From: a bacterium
Lineage (GTDB): Bacteria; Bacillota; Bacilli; Lactobacillales; Streptococcaceae
Assembly: GCA_905221545.1 (NCBI GenBank)
Contig: CAJNDO010000009.1
Location: 1-64,000 of the forward strand
Length of the DNA stretch: 64,000 bases
Direction: 5' to 3'
Below, in pieces: positions 35,776 to 45,515 of the stretch. The first letter of the stretch is position 1. Every line of letters starts with the position of its first letter. The notes beneath the pieces were generated by a model. The model worked only from the letters and a program-made list of their open reading frames with translations. It did not search any database and had not been told where the DNA came from. The position numbers were made by a program, and so were the translations under genes.

Positions 35776-36158
35776 TGGTTACTTGGATTTTGTGGGCACT
35801 TATACTAGCAATGTTGGCGTGGATGGGCTTTAACTATCTTCGTATTCGCCGTGCGGCTAAAATCGTAGACAATGAGGAATTTGAAGCCTTGATTCGTACG
35901 GGTCAATTGATTGATTTGCGCGACCCAGCAGAATTCCACAGAAAACATATCCTGGGTGCACGCAATATTCCTTCAAGTCAGTTGAAGACTAGTCTTGCAG
36001 CCCTTCGTAAGGATAAACCTGTCCTTCTCTACGAAAACCAACGTGCGCAGCGTGTCACAAATGCGGCCCTTTACTTGAAAAAACAAGGCTTTTCTGAGAT
36101 TTATATCCTTTCTTATGGTTTGGATTCTTGGAAAGGGAAAGTCAAAGTTGAGAAATAA
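35775..36158 (+). CDS. Membrane-anchored rhodanese-like protein lacking the catalytic cysteine
   Basis: The 127-residue protein has one N-terminal membrane segment (residues 4-21, WILWALILAMLAWMGFNY) and a rhodanese domain at about 30-125. IDLRDPAEFHRKHILGARNIPSSQL is the standard opening, but the active-site loop reads VLLYENQRAQRVT where a sulfurtransferase would have a cysteine (YCxxGxRS). Glutamate occupies the expected position, so sulfur transfer is unlikely, and a regulatory or phosphatase-like binding role is more plausible. YqhL/YibN-like proteins share this layout. The start ATG overlaps the yqgQ stop. A terminator follows, shared with the pseudouridine synthase gene on the other strand. 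Confidence 0.85.
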   Translation: MVTWILWALILAMLAWMGFNYLRIRRAAKIVDNEEFEALIRTGQLIDLRDPAEFHRKHILGARNIPSSQLKTSLAALRKDKPVLLYENQRAQRVTNAALYLKKQGFSEIYILSYGLDSWKGKVKVEK

Positions 36159-36164
36159 GAAAAC

Positions 36165-36193
36165 GAGCTTGGATATTTCCGAGCTCATTTTTT
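36165..36193. terminator. Bidirectional terminator
   Basis: GAGCTTGGA pairs with TCCGAGCTC (one G:T) across TATT, followed by ATTTTTT. The end of the minus-strand rsuA-like gene touches it. Confidence 0.75.
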
Positions 36194-36917
36194 AACCACT
36201 TTTTCTGAGAAAGTCACGAATGTTTGCTAATTCTTCCGAGTTTAGGGGGCGATAATCTCCCTCTTGAAGATTATCATCCAAGCTCCAAGGCCCAAATTGG
36301 GTGCGCTTGAGCGAGGTCACCTTGACACCAACTGAGAGGAACATTTTCTTGACTTGATGAAATTTTCCCTCTGAAATGGTGATGGAGGCTTGACTGAGAG
36401 AAGGTCTTGCAGATAGAATTTCTAGCCTTGCAGGTTTACAGACAGTACCATCTAAAAAGATAATTCCTTTTTGAAAGGCTTGGATATGATCAGGTGTCAG
36501 GAGTCCATTAACCTCAACTTGGTAGGTCTTATTGACATGATACTGAGGATGAAGGAGTTGAAAGCCCAAAGGACCGTTATCGGTCACGAGGAGGAGACCA
36601 GTCGTATCTCGATCCAGTCGACCGACGGCATAGAGTTTATCAGACTGGATGTCAGGTGGAAGGAGATCCATAACGGTTGGAAGTTCCTTGTCTTTGTTGG
36701 CTGTCACGACACCAGCAGGTTTATGAAGCATAAGGTAGGTGTGCTCATAACCTTGAATGATGCGGTCCTGAAAACGGAGTTCTTGTAGCCCTGTATCGAT
36801 ATTCTGGGCTAGGGAGCGGGCTGGGCAACTATCGACTATAATTTCTCCTTTAAGTAAGGCTTGTTTCATGGCCTTTCGGCTGATTTTTTCTTGGGCTAAT
36901 AAATTATCTAAACGCAT
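36192..36917 (-). CDS. rsuA: RsuA-family 16S rRNA pseudouridine synthase
   Basis: The 241-residue enzyme has an N-terminal S4 RNA-binding domain (MRLDNLLAQEKISRKAMKQALLKG) and a catalytic domain with VGRLDRDTTGLLLVTDNG, where the Asp in RLD is the nucleophile. YLMLHKPAGVVTA and TISEGKFHQVKKMF are also typical. It isomerises a uridine (position 516 by E. coli numbering) in 16S rRNA. Related RluB/RluE proteins act on 23S rRNA, so the exact target is inferred. The gene stands alone on the minus strand, divergent from typA. Confidence 0.9.
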   Translation of the reverse strand: MRLDNLLAQEKISRKAMKQALLKGEIIVDSCPARSLAQNIDTGLQELRFQDRIIQGYEHTYLMLHKPAGVVTANKDKELPTVMDLLPPDIQSDKLYAVGRLDRDTTGLLLVTDNGPLGFQLLHPQYHVNKTYQVEVNGLLTPDHIQAFQKGIIFLDGTVCKPARLEILSARPSLSQASITISEGKFHQVKKMFLSVGVKVTSLKRTQFGPWSLDDNLQEGDYRPLNSEELANIRDFLRKSG

Positions 36918-37027
36918 ACTGTGCCTATCTTATCATAAGTTGTTTGCTTTGAAAAGGCTTGATGTGAAAAGAAAAGCAGAGTGAAAACATTTACACTTGC
37001 TTGAGTTATGTTATTTACTTGAAAATA

Positions 37028-37036
37028 TGGTATAAT
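37028..37036 (+). promoter_or_regulatory. Extended -10 promoter of typA
   Basis: TGGTATAAT lies 43 bp before the ATG at 37079. The RBS is AGAGGAAA. Confidence 0.6.
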
Positions 37037-37078
37037 CGTTCAGTTAGAAAATAAATTTTGAATACTATAGAGGAAATC

Positions 37079-38920
37079 ATGACAAAATTAAGAGAAGATA
37101 TCCGTAACATTGCGATTATCGCCCACGTTGACCACGGTAAAACAACCCTCGTTGACGAATTGTTGAAACAATCAGAAACGCTTGATGCACGTACTGAATT
37201 GGCTGAGCGTGCTATGGACTCAAACGATATCGAAAAAGAGCGTGGAATCACCATCCTTGCTAAAAATACAGCCGTTGCCTACAACGGAACTCGTATCAAC
37301 ATCATGGACACACCAGGACACGCGGACTTCGGTGGAGAAGTTGAGCGTATCATGAAAATGGTTGATGGTGTTGTCTTGGTCGTAGATGCCTACGAAGGAA
37401 CAATGCCACAGACTCGTTTCGTATTGAAAAAAGCCTTGGAACAAGACCTTGTCCCAATCGTGGTTGTTAACAAAATCGATAAACCATCAGCTCGCCCAGC
37501 AGAAGTAGTGGACGAAGTCTTGGAACTCTTCATCGAGCTTGGTGCGGATGATGACCAACTTGACTTCCCAGTGGTGTATGCTTCAGCTATTAACGGAACT
37601 TCTTCATTGTCAGATGATCCAGCTGACCAAGAATCTACGATGGCACCAATCTTTGACACGATTATCGACCATATCCCAGCTCCAGTAGATAACTCAGATG
37701 AGCCTTTGCAATTCCAAGTGTCACTTTTGGACTACAATGACTTCGTTGGACGTATCGGTATCGGTCGTGTCTTCCGTGGTACTGTTAAGGTTGGGGACCA
37801 AGTTACCCTTTCTAAACTTGATGGCACAACTAAAAACTTCCGTGTTACAAAACTCTTCGGTTTCTTTGGTTTGGAACGTCGTGAAATCCAAGAAGCAAAA
37901 GCAGGTGACTTGATTGCCGTTTCAGGTATGGAAGATATCTTTGTCGGTGAAACCATCACTCCGACAGATGCAGTAGAAGCTCTTCCAATCCTACACATCG
38001 ATGAGCCAACTCTTCAAATGACTTTCTTGGTAAACAACTCACCATTTGCTGGTAAAGAAGGTAAATGGGTGACTTCTCGTAAGGTGGAAGAACGCTTGCA
38101 GGCAGAATTGCAAACAGACGTTTCCCTTCGCGTTGACCCAACTGATTCACCAGATAAATGGACTGTTTCAGGACGTGGAGAATTGCACTTGTCAATCCTT
38201 ATCGAAACAATGCGTCGTGAGGGTTATGAACTTCAAGTATCTCGTCCAGAGGTTATCGTAAAAGAAATCGATGGTGTGAAATGTGAGCCATTTGAACGTG
38301 TTCAAATTGATACTCCAGAAGAATACCAAGGATCTGTTATCCAAAGCCTTTCTGAACGTAAGGGTGAAATGTTGGATATGATTTCAACTGGTAATGGTCA
38401 AACTCGTTTGGTCTTCCTTGTTCCAGCGCGTGGGTTGATCGGATACTCAACTGAGTTCTTGTCAATGACTCGTGGTTACGGTATCATGAACCATACCTTT
38501 GACCAATACTTGCCATTGATTCCAGGGGAAATTGGTGGACGTCACCGTGGTGCCCTTGTTTCTATCGATGCTGGTAAGGCTACAACTTACTCAATCATGT
38601 CTATCGAAGAACGTGGTACAATCTTTGTTAACCCAGGTACTGAGGTTTACGAAGGAATGATTATCGGTGAAAACTCTCGTGAAAACGACTTGACAGTTAA
38701 CATCACTAAGGCTAAACAAATGACCAACGTTCGTTCAGCTACTAAGGACCAAACAGCTGTTATCAAGACTCCTCGTATCTTGACACTTGAAGAGTCTCTT
38801 GAGTTCTTGAACGACGATGAGTACATGGAAGTAACGCCTGAGTCTATCCGTTTGCGTAAACAAATCCTTAACAAGGCAGAGCGTGAGAAAGCTAACAAGA
38901 AGAAAAAATCAGCTGAATAA
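37079..38920 (+). CDS. typA: Translational GTPase TypA/BipA
   Basis: The 613-residue GTPase of the elongation-factor family is involved in ribosome assembly and stress adaptation. The G1 motif is [16 protein letters not shown], followed by [17 protein letters not shown] and NKIDKP. EF-G-like domains III and V and the TypA-specific C-terminal domain follow ([33 protein letters not shown]). The ATG at 37079 follows GAGGAAATC and gives the family N-terminus, [19 protein letters not shown]. Codon use is highly biased, which suggests strong expression. It lies 19 bp before a small membrane protein gene. Confidence 0.96.
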   Translation: MTKLREDIRNIAIIAHVDHGKTTLVDELLKQSETLDARTELAERAMDSNDIEKERGITILAKNTAVAYNGTRINIMDTPGHADFGGEVERIMKMVDGVVLVVDAYEGTMPQTRFVLKKALEQDLVPIVVVNKIDKPSARPAEVVDEVLELFIELGADDDQLDFPVVYASAINGTSSLSDDPADQESTMAPIFDTIIDHIPAPVDNSDEPLQFQVSLLDYNDFVGRIGIGRVFRGTVKVGDQVTLSKLDGTTKNFRVTKLFGFFGLERREIQEAKAGDLIAVSGMEDIFVGETITPTDAVEALPILHIDEPTLQMTFLVNNSPFAGKEGKWVTSRKVEERLQAELQTDVSLRVDPTDSPDKWTVSGRGELHLSILIETMRREGYELQVSRPEVIVKEIDGVKCEPFERVQIDTPEEYQGSVIQSLSERKGEMLDMISTGNGQTRLVFLVPARGLIGYSTEFLSMTRGYGIMNHTFDQYLPLIPGEIGGRHRGALVSIDAGKATTYSIMSIEERGTIFVNPGTEVYEGMIIGENSRENDLTVNITKAKQMTNVRSATKDQTAVIKTPRILTLEESLEFLNDDEYMEVTPESIRLRKQILNKAEREKANKKKKSAE

Positions 38921-38939
38921 GAGCTAGAAAGAGATAAAG

Positions 38940-39194
38940 ATGGTTTATTTAATCATAGGAATCCTCTTATTACTACTCTATGTATTTGCGACACCAGAAA
39001 GCATTAAAGGGACAGTCAATATCGTCCTTGTCGTCTTTGCTTTCGTAGCACTTTTGATTTTGCTTATGCTGTCTGTTCTGCAAATCTTTCAGCTACCGAC
39101 AGAATTCTTCATCGCAGTTGCTATGCTTTTCCTAGCATACTTTAGCTTGCGAGATATTACCCTCATGTCGGTCCATAAAAGTAAAAGAAGATAA
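38940..39194 (+). CDS. Small membrane protein (DUF3165-like)
   Basis: The 84-residue protein is almost entirely hydrophobic: segments at about 2-20, 25-47 and 53-72, followed by a basic tail (MSVHKSKRR). It looks like the streptococcal DUF3165 family as I recall it; this is not confirmed. The ATG at 38940 has an AGAAAGAGAT Shine-Dalgarno-like stretch, and the gene lies 19 bp after typA, so it is probably co-transcribed with it. The terminator directly after ends the unit before murD. No functional motif is visible. Confidence 0.75.
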   Translation: MVYLIIGILLLLLYVFATPESIKGTVNIVLVVFAFVALLILLMLSVLQIFQLPTEFFIAVAMLFLAYFSLRDITLMSVHKSKRR

Positions 39195-39219
39195 AAAGAG
39201 AGTTTCGGCTCTCTTTTTT
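39193..39219 (+). terminator. Terminator after the small membrane protein
   Basis: AAAAAGAGAG pairs with CTCTCTTTTT around TTTCGG, followed by a T run. Confidence 0.85.
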
Positions 39220-39309
39220 GCTTGTTAGAATGCTGAATCTGAGCATTTTCATTTAGAATTATTTCCATAAAAATGGTAAAATAGTAAGAGTAGAAATGGA
39301 GTTCGAGAC

Positions 39310-40662
39310 ATGAAAGTAATAGATCAATTTAAAAATAAGAAAGTCCTTGTTTTAGGTTTGGCCAAGTCTGGTGAATCTGCAGCTCGTTTGTTGGACAAGC
39401 TAGGCGCTATTGTGACAGTAAATGACGGGAAACCTTTTGAGGACAATCCAGCTGCGCAAAGTTTGCTGGAAGAAGGGATCAAGGTCATCACAGGCGGTCA
39501 TCCTTTGGAACTCTTGGATGAAGAGTTTGCTCTGATGGTAAAAAATCCAGGAATTCCTTACAGTAATCCAATGATTGAAAAAGCTTTGGCCAAAGGGATT
39601 CCAGTATTGACTGAGGTGGAATTGGCTTACTTGATCTCAGAAGCACCGATTGTTGGTATTACTGGTTCCAATGGGAAAACAACTACAACGACTATGATTG
39701 GGGAAGTTTTGACTGCTGCTAGTCAACATGGCCTTTTATCAGGAAATATCGGCTATCCTGCCAGTCAAGTGGCCCAAACAGCGTCAGATAAGGACACGCT
39801 TGTTATGGAACTTTCTTCTTTCCAACTGATGGGTGTGCAAGAATTCCATCCTGAGATTGCGGTTATTACTAACCTCATGCCAACTCATATCGACTACCAT
39901 GGTTCTTTTGAAGAGTATGTAGCAGCCAAGTGGAATATTCAGAACAAGATGACAGCGGATGATTTTCTTGTCTTGAACTTTAACCAAGACTTGGCAAAAG
40001 AATTGGCTAGCAAAACACAGGCTACTGTTGTTCCATTTTCAACACTTGAAAAGGTTGATGGAGCTTATCTGGAAGATGGTCAACTCTACTTCCGTGGGGA
40101 AGTTGTCATGGCAGCGAATGAAATCGGAGTTCCAGGTAGCCACAATGTGGAAAATGCCCTTGCGACTATTGCAGTAGCCAAGCTCCGTGGTGTGGATAAC
40201 CAAACCATCAAGGAAACTCTTTCAGCCTTCGGTGGTGTCAAACACCGTCTCCAGTTTGTGGATGAAATCAAGGGTGTGAAATTCTATAATGATAGCAAGT
40301 CAACCAATATCTTGGCTACTCAAAAAGCCTTGTCAGGATTTGACAACAGCAAGGTCATCTTGATTGCAGGTGGTTTGGACCGCGGCAATGAGTTTGACGA
40401 GTTGGTTCCAGACATTACTGGACTCAAGAAAATGGTCATCCTTGGTCAGTCTGCAGACCGTGTCAAACGGGCAGCAGATAAGGCTGGTGTCGCTTATGTT
40501 GATGCCACTGACATTGCTGATGCGACTCGCAAGGCTTACGAGCTTGCGACTCAAGGAGATGTGGTTCTTCTTAGTCCTGCCAATGCTAGCTGGGATATGT
40601 ATGCTAACTTTGAAGTACGTGGCGACCTCTTTATCGACACAGTAGCGGAGTTAAAGGAATAA
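39310..40662 (+). CDS. murD: UDP-N-acetylmuramoylalanine--D-glutamate ligase
   Basis: The 450-residue cytosolic ligase adds D-glutamate to UDP-MurNAc-L-Ala in peptidoglycan synthesis. Landmarks are [15 protein letters not shown] at the N-terminal Rossmann-like domain, the ATP loop [17 protein letters not shown] (about residues 114-130), [22 protein letters not shown] and [10 protein letters not shown]. An extended -10 (TGGTAAAAT, 39274-39282) and ATGGAG lie upstream. It is followed by murG after one base and then divIB, the usual division/cell-wall cluster of streptococci. Confidence 0.97.
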   Translation: MKVIDQFKNKKVLVLGLAKSGESAARLLDKLGAIVTVNDGKPFEDNPAAQSLLEEGIKVITGGHPLELLDEEFALMVKNPGIPYSNPMIEKALAKGIPVLTEVELAYLISEAPIVGITGSNGKTTTTTMIGEVLTAASQHGLLSGNIGYPASQVAQTASDKDTLVMELSSFQLMGVQEFHPEIAVITNLMPTHIDYHGSFEEYVAAKWNIQNKMTADDFLVLNFNQDLAKELASKTQATVVPFSTLEKVDGAYLEDGQLYFRGEVVMAANEIGVPGSHNVENALATIAVAKLRGVDNQTIKETLSAFGGVKHRLQFVDEIKGVKFYNDSKSTNILATQKALSGFDNSKVILIAGGLDRGNEFDELVPDITGLKKMVILGQSADRVKRAADKAGVAYVDATDIADATRKAYELATQGDVVLLSPANASWDMYANFEVRGDLFIDTVAELKE

Positions 40663-40663
40663 T

Positions 40664-41722
40664 ATGAAAAAAATTGTCTTTACAGGTGGGGGGACGGTTG
40701 GACACGTTACCCTCAATCTTTTGTTAATGCCCAAGTTTATCGAAGATGGCTGGGAAGTCCATTATATCGGGGACAAGCGTGGTATCGAACACCAAGAAAT
40801 CCTTAAGTCGGGTCTAGATGTCACTTTCCATTCTATTGCGACTGGAAAATTGCGTCGTTATTTCTCTTGGCAAAATATGCTGGATGTCTTCAAAGTTGGT
40901 TGGGGAATTGTCCAGTCGCTCTTTATCATGTTGCGACTTCGTCCACAGGCTCTTTTTTCAAAGGGTGGCTTTGTCTCAGTACCGCCTGTTATCGCAGCAC
41001 GTGTGTCAGGAGTGCCAGTCTTTATTCACGAATCTGACTTGTCCATGGGCTTGGCCAATAAAATCGCCTATAAGTTTGCGACGAAGATGTATTCAACCTT
41101 TGAGCAAGCTTCAAGTTTGTCCAAGGTTGAGCATGTGGGAGCGGTGACAAAGGTTTCAGATCAAAAAACTCTAGAACCCGATGAATTGGTGGATATCCAA
41201 ACCCACTTTAATCCCAAATTGCCAACTGTATTGTTTGTCGGTGGTTCTGCAGGTGCTCGTGTCTTTAACCAATTGGTGACAGACCATAAAAAAGAGCTGA
41301 CAGAGCGCTACAATATTATCAATCTAACTGGAGATTCTAGTCTGAACGAGTTGAGCCAAAATCTTTTTCGTGTTGACTATGTGACCAATCTCTATCAACC
41401 TTTGATGGAATTGGCTGACATTGTTGTGACACGTGGTGGTGCCAATACGATTTTTGAGCTCTTGGCCATGACAAAATTACATGTCATTGTGCCACTTGGT
41501 CGTGAGGCTAGTCGTGGTGACCAGATTGAAAATGCAGCTTACTTTGTTAAGAAAGGCTATGCAGAAGAGCTTCAAGAAAGTGATTTGACCTTGGATAGTT
41601 TGGAAGAGAAGCTTTCTCACTTACTAAGCCAAAAGGAAGATTACCAAGCTAAGATGAAAGCTTCTAAGGAATTGAAATCTCTAGCAGATTTTTATCAATT
41701 ATTGAAAAAAGATTTATCATAA
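40664..41722 (+). CDS. murG: Lipid II synthase glycosyltransferase MurG
   Basis: The 352-residue family-28 glycosyltransferase moves GlcNAc to lipid I at the inner membrane face to give lipid II. It has the N-terminal [14 protein letters not shown] loop (the usual GGTGGH is here GGTVGH, as in other streptococci), [13 protein letters not shown] and [12 protein letters not shown]. The C-terminal donor site includes [11 protein letters not shown] and [15 protein letters not shown]. It starts one base after the murD stop, with AAAGGAATAAT as its Shine-Dalgarno inside murD. It is followed by divIB after nine bases. Confidence 0.96.
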   Translation: MKKIVFTGGGTVGHVTLNLLLMPKFIEDGWEVHYIGDKRGIEHQEILKSGLDVTFHSIATGKLRRYFSWQNMLDVFKVGWGIVQSLFIMLRLRPQALFSKGGFVSVPPVIAARVSGVPVFIHESDLSMGLANKIAYKFATKMYSTFEQASSLSKVEHVGAVTKVSDQKTLEPDELVDIQTHFNPKLPTVLFVGGSAGARVFNQLVTDHKKELTERYNIINLTGDSSLNELSQNLFRVDYVTNLYQPLMELADIVVTRGGANTIFELLAMTKLHVIVPLGREASRGDQIENAAYFVKKGYAEELQESDLTLDSLEEKLSHLLSQKEDYQAKMKASKELKSLADFYQLLKKDLS

Positions 41723-41731
41723 GGAAAGTAA

Positions 41732-42976
41732 ATGTCAAAAGATAAGAAAAATGAGGACAAAGAAATCCTCGAAGAATTTAAAGAGTTATCAGAATGGCAG
41801 AAACGAAACCAAGAATATCTAAAAAAGAAGGCTGAAGAAGAGGCGACCCTAGCTGAGGAGAAGGAAAAAGAAAGACAAGCTCGAATGGGAGAAGAATCTG
41901 AGAAGTCAGAGGACAAGGAGGGCTCGGAGAGTGAAGCGGACCCAGAAGATGAAGAATCAGCTAAGGAAAAGTCTGAAGAAAAAGTAGAAGCTCCAGAGGG
42001 TGACAAAAAGGAAGAAGAGATAGAAGAATCAGGGGTTAAAGAGGGCGAGGAACAGGATAAAAAGCTTGCTAAAAAGGCTACAAAAGAAAAACCAGCCAAA
42101 GCAAAGATTCCTGGCCTCCATATCTTACGAGCCTTAACGATTTTATTTCCAAGTCTGCTTTTATTGATTGTCTCTGCCTACTTACTCAGTCCTTATGCAA
42201 CCATGAAGGATATCCGTATTGAGGGAACGGTTCAAACTACGGCTGATGATATTCGACAGGCTTCAGGGATTCAGGATTCAGATTATACGATTAACCTTCT
42301 GCTAGATAAGGCAAAATATGAAGAGCAGATCAAGTCTAACTATTGGGTGGAATCAGCTCAGCTTGTTTATCAATTTCCAACCAAGTTTACTATCAAGGTC
42401 AAGGAATACGATATTGTTGCCTACTATATTTCTGGTGAAAATCATTATCCTATTCTTTCCAGTGGTCAGCTTGAGACCAGTTCTGTGAGCTTGGTTAGTC
42501 TGCCAGAAACTTATTTGTCAGTTCTCTTTAATGATAGTGAACAAATCAAGGCTTTTGTCTCAGAACTTTCTCAAATTAGCCCTGAACTCAAGGCGGCTAT
42601 CCAAAAGGTAGAACTAGCCCCAAGCAAGGTGACATCAGATCTAATTCGATTGACCATGAATGATTCGGACGAAGTCTTGGTTCCCCTGTCTGAAATGAGC
42701 AAGAAATTGCCTTATTATAGTAAGATTAAGCCACAATTGTCAGAACCGAGTGTGGTCGACATGGAAGCTGGAATTTACAGTTACACTGTGGCTGATAAAT
42801 TAATTATGGAGGCTGAGGAAAAAGCCAAACAAGAGGCCAAAGAAGCTGAGAAGAAACAGAAAGAGGAAGAGAAGAAAAGGCTGGAAGAACAGCAGAATAA
42901 ATTGGAAGAAGAGAAGAAAAAATTGGAGGAAGAGAGCAATCGAAACCAAACAAGTCAGCGTTCATCGCGTCGCTAG
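41732..42976 (+). CDS. divIB: Cell division protein DivIB/FtsQ
   Basis: The 414-residue bitopic membrane protein is part of the divisome with DivIC and FtsL. It has a long, highly charged cytoplasmic part (residues 1-125, rich in Glu and Lys, coiled-coil forming) and one membrane segment at about 135-155 (LTILFPSLLLLIVSAYLLS). The POTRA domain begins at IRIEGTVQTTADDIRQASGIQ, and the beta domain ends near residue 350. A second charged coiled-coil tail of EEKKKLEEE-type sequence extends outside. It is third in the murD-murG-divIB operon. In TIGR4, as I recall, several small genes separate it from pyrF; here pyrF follows directly. Confidence 0.93.
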   Translation: MSKDKKNEDKEILEEFKELSEWQKRNQEYLKKKAEEEATLAEEKEKERQARMGEESEKSEDKEGSESEADPEDEESAKEKSEEKVEAPEGDKKEEEIEESGVKEGEEQDKKLAKKATKEKPAKAKIPGLHILRALTILFPSLLLLIVSAYLLSPYATMKDIRIEGTVQTTADDIRQASGIQDSDYTINLLLDKAKYEEQIKSNYWVESAQLVYQFPTKFTIKVKEYDIVAYYISGENHYPILSSGQLETSSVSLVSLPETYLSVLFNDSEQIKAFVSELSQISPELKAAIQKVELAPSKVTSDLIRLTMNDSDEVLVPLSEMSKKLPYYSKIKPQLSEPSVVDMEAGIYSYTVADKLIMEAEEKAKQEAKEAEKKQKEEEKKRLEEQQNKLEEEKKKLEEESNRNQTSQRSSRR

Positions 42977-43019
42977 GTTTACCTTTTCTCCTATAGCTCT
43001 TTAGTTACCATGTTTTTAC

Positions 43020-43048
43020 TTGACAAGTGCTAGTAGAAATAATAGAAT
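43020..43048 (+). promoter_or_regulatory. Promoter of the pyrF-pyrE operon
   Basis: TTGACA (43020-43025) and TAGAAT (43043-43048) are separated by 17 bp. The transcript would start near 43055, just before the attenuator. Confidence 0.8.
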
Positions 43049-43066
43049 AATAGAAAACCTTTAAAG

Positions 43067-43157
43067 CAGTCCAGAGAGGCAGCTAAGGTTAGACGGTGAA
43101 AGGGTGGAGACTACCCATTTTTCGTGGAACCTTGCTGTTGGCAGGTTCCTTTTTTCG
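43067..43157 (+). promoter_or_regulatory. PyrR-type attenuator leader
   Basis: CAGTCCAGAGAGGC (43067-43080) is the conserved PyrR binding loop sequence. It is followed by complementary segments that can form an anti-terminator, then a terminator in which GGAACCTTGC pairs with GCAGGTTCC (43126-43149) before TTTTTTC. PyrR with UMP would stabilise the anti-antiterminator and stop transcription when pyrimidines are plentiful. The 43158-43208 stretch holds only the RBS (AAAAGGAG). Confidence 0.88.
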
Positions 43158-43208
43158 TGGCTTCTGTTGCCCAGACTCTCTCACTAGTAAAGGTAAAAGG
43201 AGAAACCT

Positions 43209-43910
43209 ATGCGAGAACATCGTCCAGTCATTGCTCTTGATTTTCCTAGTTTTGAGGCAGTCAAGGAATTCTTAGCTCTTTTTCCAGCAGAAGAAAGACT
43301 TTATCTCAAGGTGGGGATGGAGCTTTATTACGCAGCGGGTCCTGAGATTGTGTCCTACTTGAAAGGTCTGGGGCACAGTGTCTTTTTGGATCTCAAGCTG
43401 CATGACATTCCCAATACAGTTAAATCAGCCATGAAGGTCTTGTCTCAGCTTGGTGTCGATATGACCAATGTTCATGCTGCTGGTGGTGTAGAGATGATGA
43501 AGGCTGCGCGTGAAGGTCTTGGAAGTCAAGCCAAATTGATTGCAGTGACTCAGTTGACCTCAACGTCGGAAGCCCAGATGCAGGATTTTCAAAATATTCA
43601 AACCAGCCTGCAAGAGTCTGTAATCCACTATGCTAAGAAAACAGCTGAAGCGGGCTTGGATGGTGTCGTTTGCTCGGCACAGGAAGTTCAACTTATCAAG
43701 CAGGCCACCAATCCAGATTTTATCTGTCTAACACCGGGGATTCGCCCTCAGGGAGCTGCTGTTGGAGATCAAAAACGTGTGATGTCCCCTACTGATGCCT
43801 ATCAAATCGGTAGTGACTATATCGTAGTGGGACGTCCCATTACCCAAGCTGAAGATCCTGTTGCAGCCTATCATGCCATCAAGGATGAATGGACACAGGA
43901 CTGGAATTAA
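43209..43910 (+). CDS. pyrF: Orotidine 5'-phosphate decarboxylase
   Basis: The 233-residue TIM-barrel enzyme decarboxylates OMP to UMP, the last step of de novo pyrimidine synthesis. [14 protein letters not shown] begins the barrel, and [14 protein letters not shown] holds the catalytic DxKxxDI-type Lys/Asp tetrad. TPGIRP and [14 protein letters not shown] form the phosphate site. It is full length for the bacterial family. It is preceded by the PyrR attenuator and followed by pyrE after 33 bp, so both are controlled by UMP level. Confidence 0.97.
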   Translation: MREHRPVIALDFPSFEAVKEFLALFPAEERLYLKVGMELYYAAGPEIVSYLKGLGHSVFLDLKLHDIPNTVKSAMKVLSQLGVDMTNVHAAGGVEMMKAAREGLGSQAKLIAVTQLTSTSEAQMQDFQNIQTSLQESVIHYAKKTAEAGLDGVVCSAQEVQLIKQATNPDFICLTPGIRPQGAAVGDQKRVMSPTDAYQIGSDYIVVGRPITQAEDPVAAYHAIKDEWTQDWN

Positions 43911-43943
43911 AGAAATAGATTATAAAAATAAAAGGAGAAGACC

Positions 43944-44576
43944 ATGACACTTGCTAAAGATATCGCTAGCCACCTCTTGAAAATCCAAGCGGTTTACCTC
44001 AAGCCAGAGGAGCCTTTCACTTGGGCATCTGGCATCAAGTCACCGATTTACACAGATAACCGTGTGACACTAGCCTATCCAGAGACTCGTACACTAATTG
44101 AAAATGGTTTTGTGGAAGCTATTAAAGCAGAATTTCCAGAAGTAGAAGTGATTGCAGGAACTGCAACAGCAGGGATTCCACACGGAGCTATTATTGCTGA
44201 TAAGATGAACTTGCCATTTGCCTATATCCGTAGCAAACCAAAAGACCACGGAGCTGGTAATCAAATCGAAGGACGTGTAGCTCAAGGTCAAAAAATGGTA
44301 GTGGTTGAAGACCTTATTTCAACTGGTGGTTCTGTTCTTGAAGCCGTAGCAGCAGCTAAGCGAGAAGGAGCAGATGTGCTTGGAGTTGTAGCGATTTTCA
44401 GCTACCAATTGCCAAAAGCAGATAAGAACTTTGCGGATGCTGGTGTTAAGCTGGTAACACTTTCTAACTACAGCGAACTCATCCACCTAGCCCAAGAAGA
44501 AGGTTATATCACACCGGAAGGATTGGACCTTCTAAAACGCTTTAAAGAAGACCAAGAGAATTGGCAAAATGCTTAA
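43944..44576 (+). CDS. pyrE: Orotate phosphoribosyltransferase
   Basis: The 210-residue enzyme joins orotate to PRPP, giving OMP for PyrF. Landmarks are [31 protein letters not shown], the flexible loop [17 protein letters not shown], and the PRPP motif [18 protein letters not shown] (about residues 118-135). The ATG follows AAAAGGAG by six bases. It is the second gene of the attenuated pyrFE operon. A terminator follows directly. Confidence 0.97.
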   Translation: MTLAKDIASHLLKIQAVYLKPEEPFTWASGIKSPIYTDNRVTLAYPETRTLIENGFVEAIKAEFPEVEVIAGTATAGIPHGAIIADKMNLPFAYIRSKPKDHGAGNQIEGRVAQGQKMVVVEDLISTGGSVLEAVAAAKREGADVLGVVAIFSYQLPKADKNFADAGVKLVTLSNYSELIHLAQEEGYITPEGLDLLKRFKEDQENWQNA

Positions 44577-44582
44577 AACATA

Positions 44583-44621
44583 GAAAATCAGGTAGTCACT
44601 AGGATTACCTGATTTCTTTTT
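44583..44621. terminator. Terminator after pyrE
   Basis: GAAAATCAGGTA and TACCTGATTTC form a stem, followed by TTTTT. It also faces the end of the convergent ABC transporter operon. Confidence 0.8.
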
Positions 44622-44637
44622 GTGATTTCATTGAGTA

Positions 44638-45504
44638 TTAGTCAACTTTTCCACCTTCAACAACTAGGTCATCTGCCTTAGCAGCGTCACCGTAGGTTGG
44701 GTGAAGTGTTTTTTCATAGGCCTTGTGGAAGAAATTTTCCTTGCCTAATTTTTCAATATCTTTATTGATGAAGTCTAGCAGTTCTTGGTTGCCTTTTTGG
44801 ATTGCTGCTGCGATGGTATCTGGATCACCGAGGGAAGTAATTCCTACTTCAAATCCTTTGTTTTCAAGCGCCCAAGCTAGGACTTCCGTATTGTCAGTAG
44901 AGAAGGCATCTCCACGTCCGTCAAGAAGGGCTTGGTAAGAGTCACTGTATTGGTCGTATTTTTGAAGCTTGATTTCTGGATGATTTTTTTCAAAATAAGT
45001 TTCAGCAGTTGTTCCTTTTGTGACAATCAAAGTTTTACCTTCCAATTGTTTGACATCTGTAATGAGGCCAGTCTTAGGTGATACGACACCAAGAGAAACT
45101 TTCATGTAAGGAAGGGCAAAGTCAACTTGTTTCTTGCGTTCATCAGTTACCGTAAAGTTGGCAAGAGTAATATCTACCTTGTTTGAAATCAAGTATTCAG
45201 CACGGTTGGCAGCATCGACTGAAACGTATTTAACCTTCACGCCAAGATCTTGTGCCAGTTGGTTCCCAAGTTCGATATCGTAACCTTGGTAAGAACCATC
45301 ATTGTCAACGTAACCAAAGGGTTTCTTGTCTCCAAATACGGCGATTCGTAGTTCACCGCTTTTTTTGATTTCATCGATTGTGCGAGCCTTGGCAGTGGTT
45401 TTACCAGACGATGAGCCAGCATTTCCACCAGAGCTACAAGCTGTTACCAAGATAAGGGCAAAGGCAAGAGCCAAAACAGTTAAGAGTGGTTTGAGTAGTT
45501 TCAT
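44638..45504 (-). CDS. Amino acid ABC transporter substrate-binding lipoprotein
   Basis: The 288-residue lipoprotein of the SBP_bac_3 (polar amino acid) family has a signal peptide with lipobox VTAC (Cys near residue 23). Then a Gly/Ser linker and the binding domain follow, with GELRIAVFGDKKPFGYVDNDG, YDIELGNQLAQDLG, VDITLANFTVTDERKKQVDFALPY and GTTAETYFEK. The substrate cannot be read from sequence; glutamine, glutamate or cystine-type ligands are all in the family. It is the last gene of a minus-strand operon: permease, permease, ATPase, binding protein. It lies 11 bp after the ATPase gene, with GGAGAT before its ATG. Confidence 0.92.
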   Translation of the reverse strand: MKLLKPLLTVLALAFALILVTACSSGGNAGSSSGKTTAKARTIDEIKKSGELRIAVFGDKKPFGYVDNDGSYQGYDIELGNQLAQDLGVKVKYVSVDAANRAEYLISNKVDITLANFTVTDERKKQVDFALPYMKVSLGVVSPKTGLITDVKQLEGKTLIVTKGTTAETYFEKNHPEIKLQKYDQYSDSYQALLDGRGDAFSTDNTEVLAWALENKGFEVGITSLGDPDTIAAAIQKGNQELLDFINKDIEKLGKENFFHKAYEKTLHPTYGDAAKADDLVVEGGKVD

Positions 45505-45515
45505 AAAAATCTCCT

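Noticed and set aside
44622..44640. TTCATTGAGTATTAG resembles the end of a BOX element
   Set aside because: Only about 12 bases match and no boxA partner is present; probably chance or a very old remnant.
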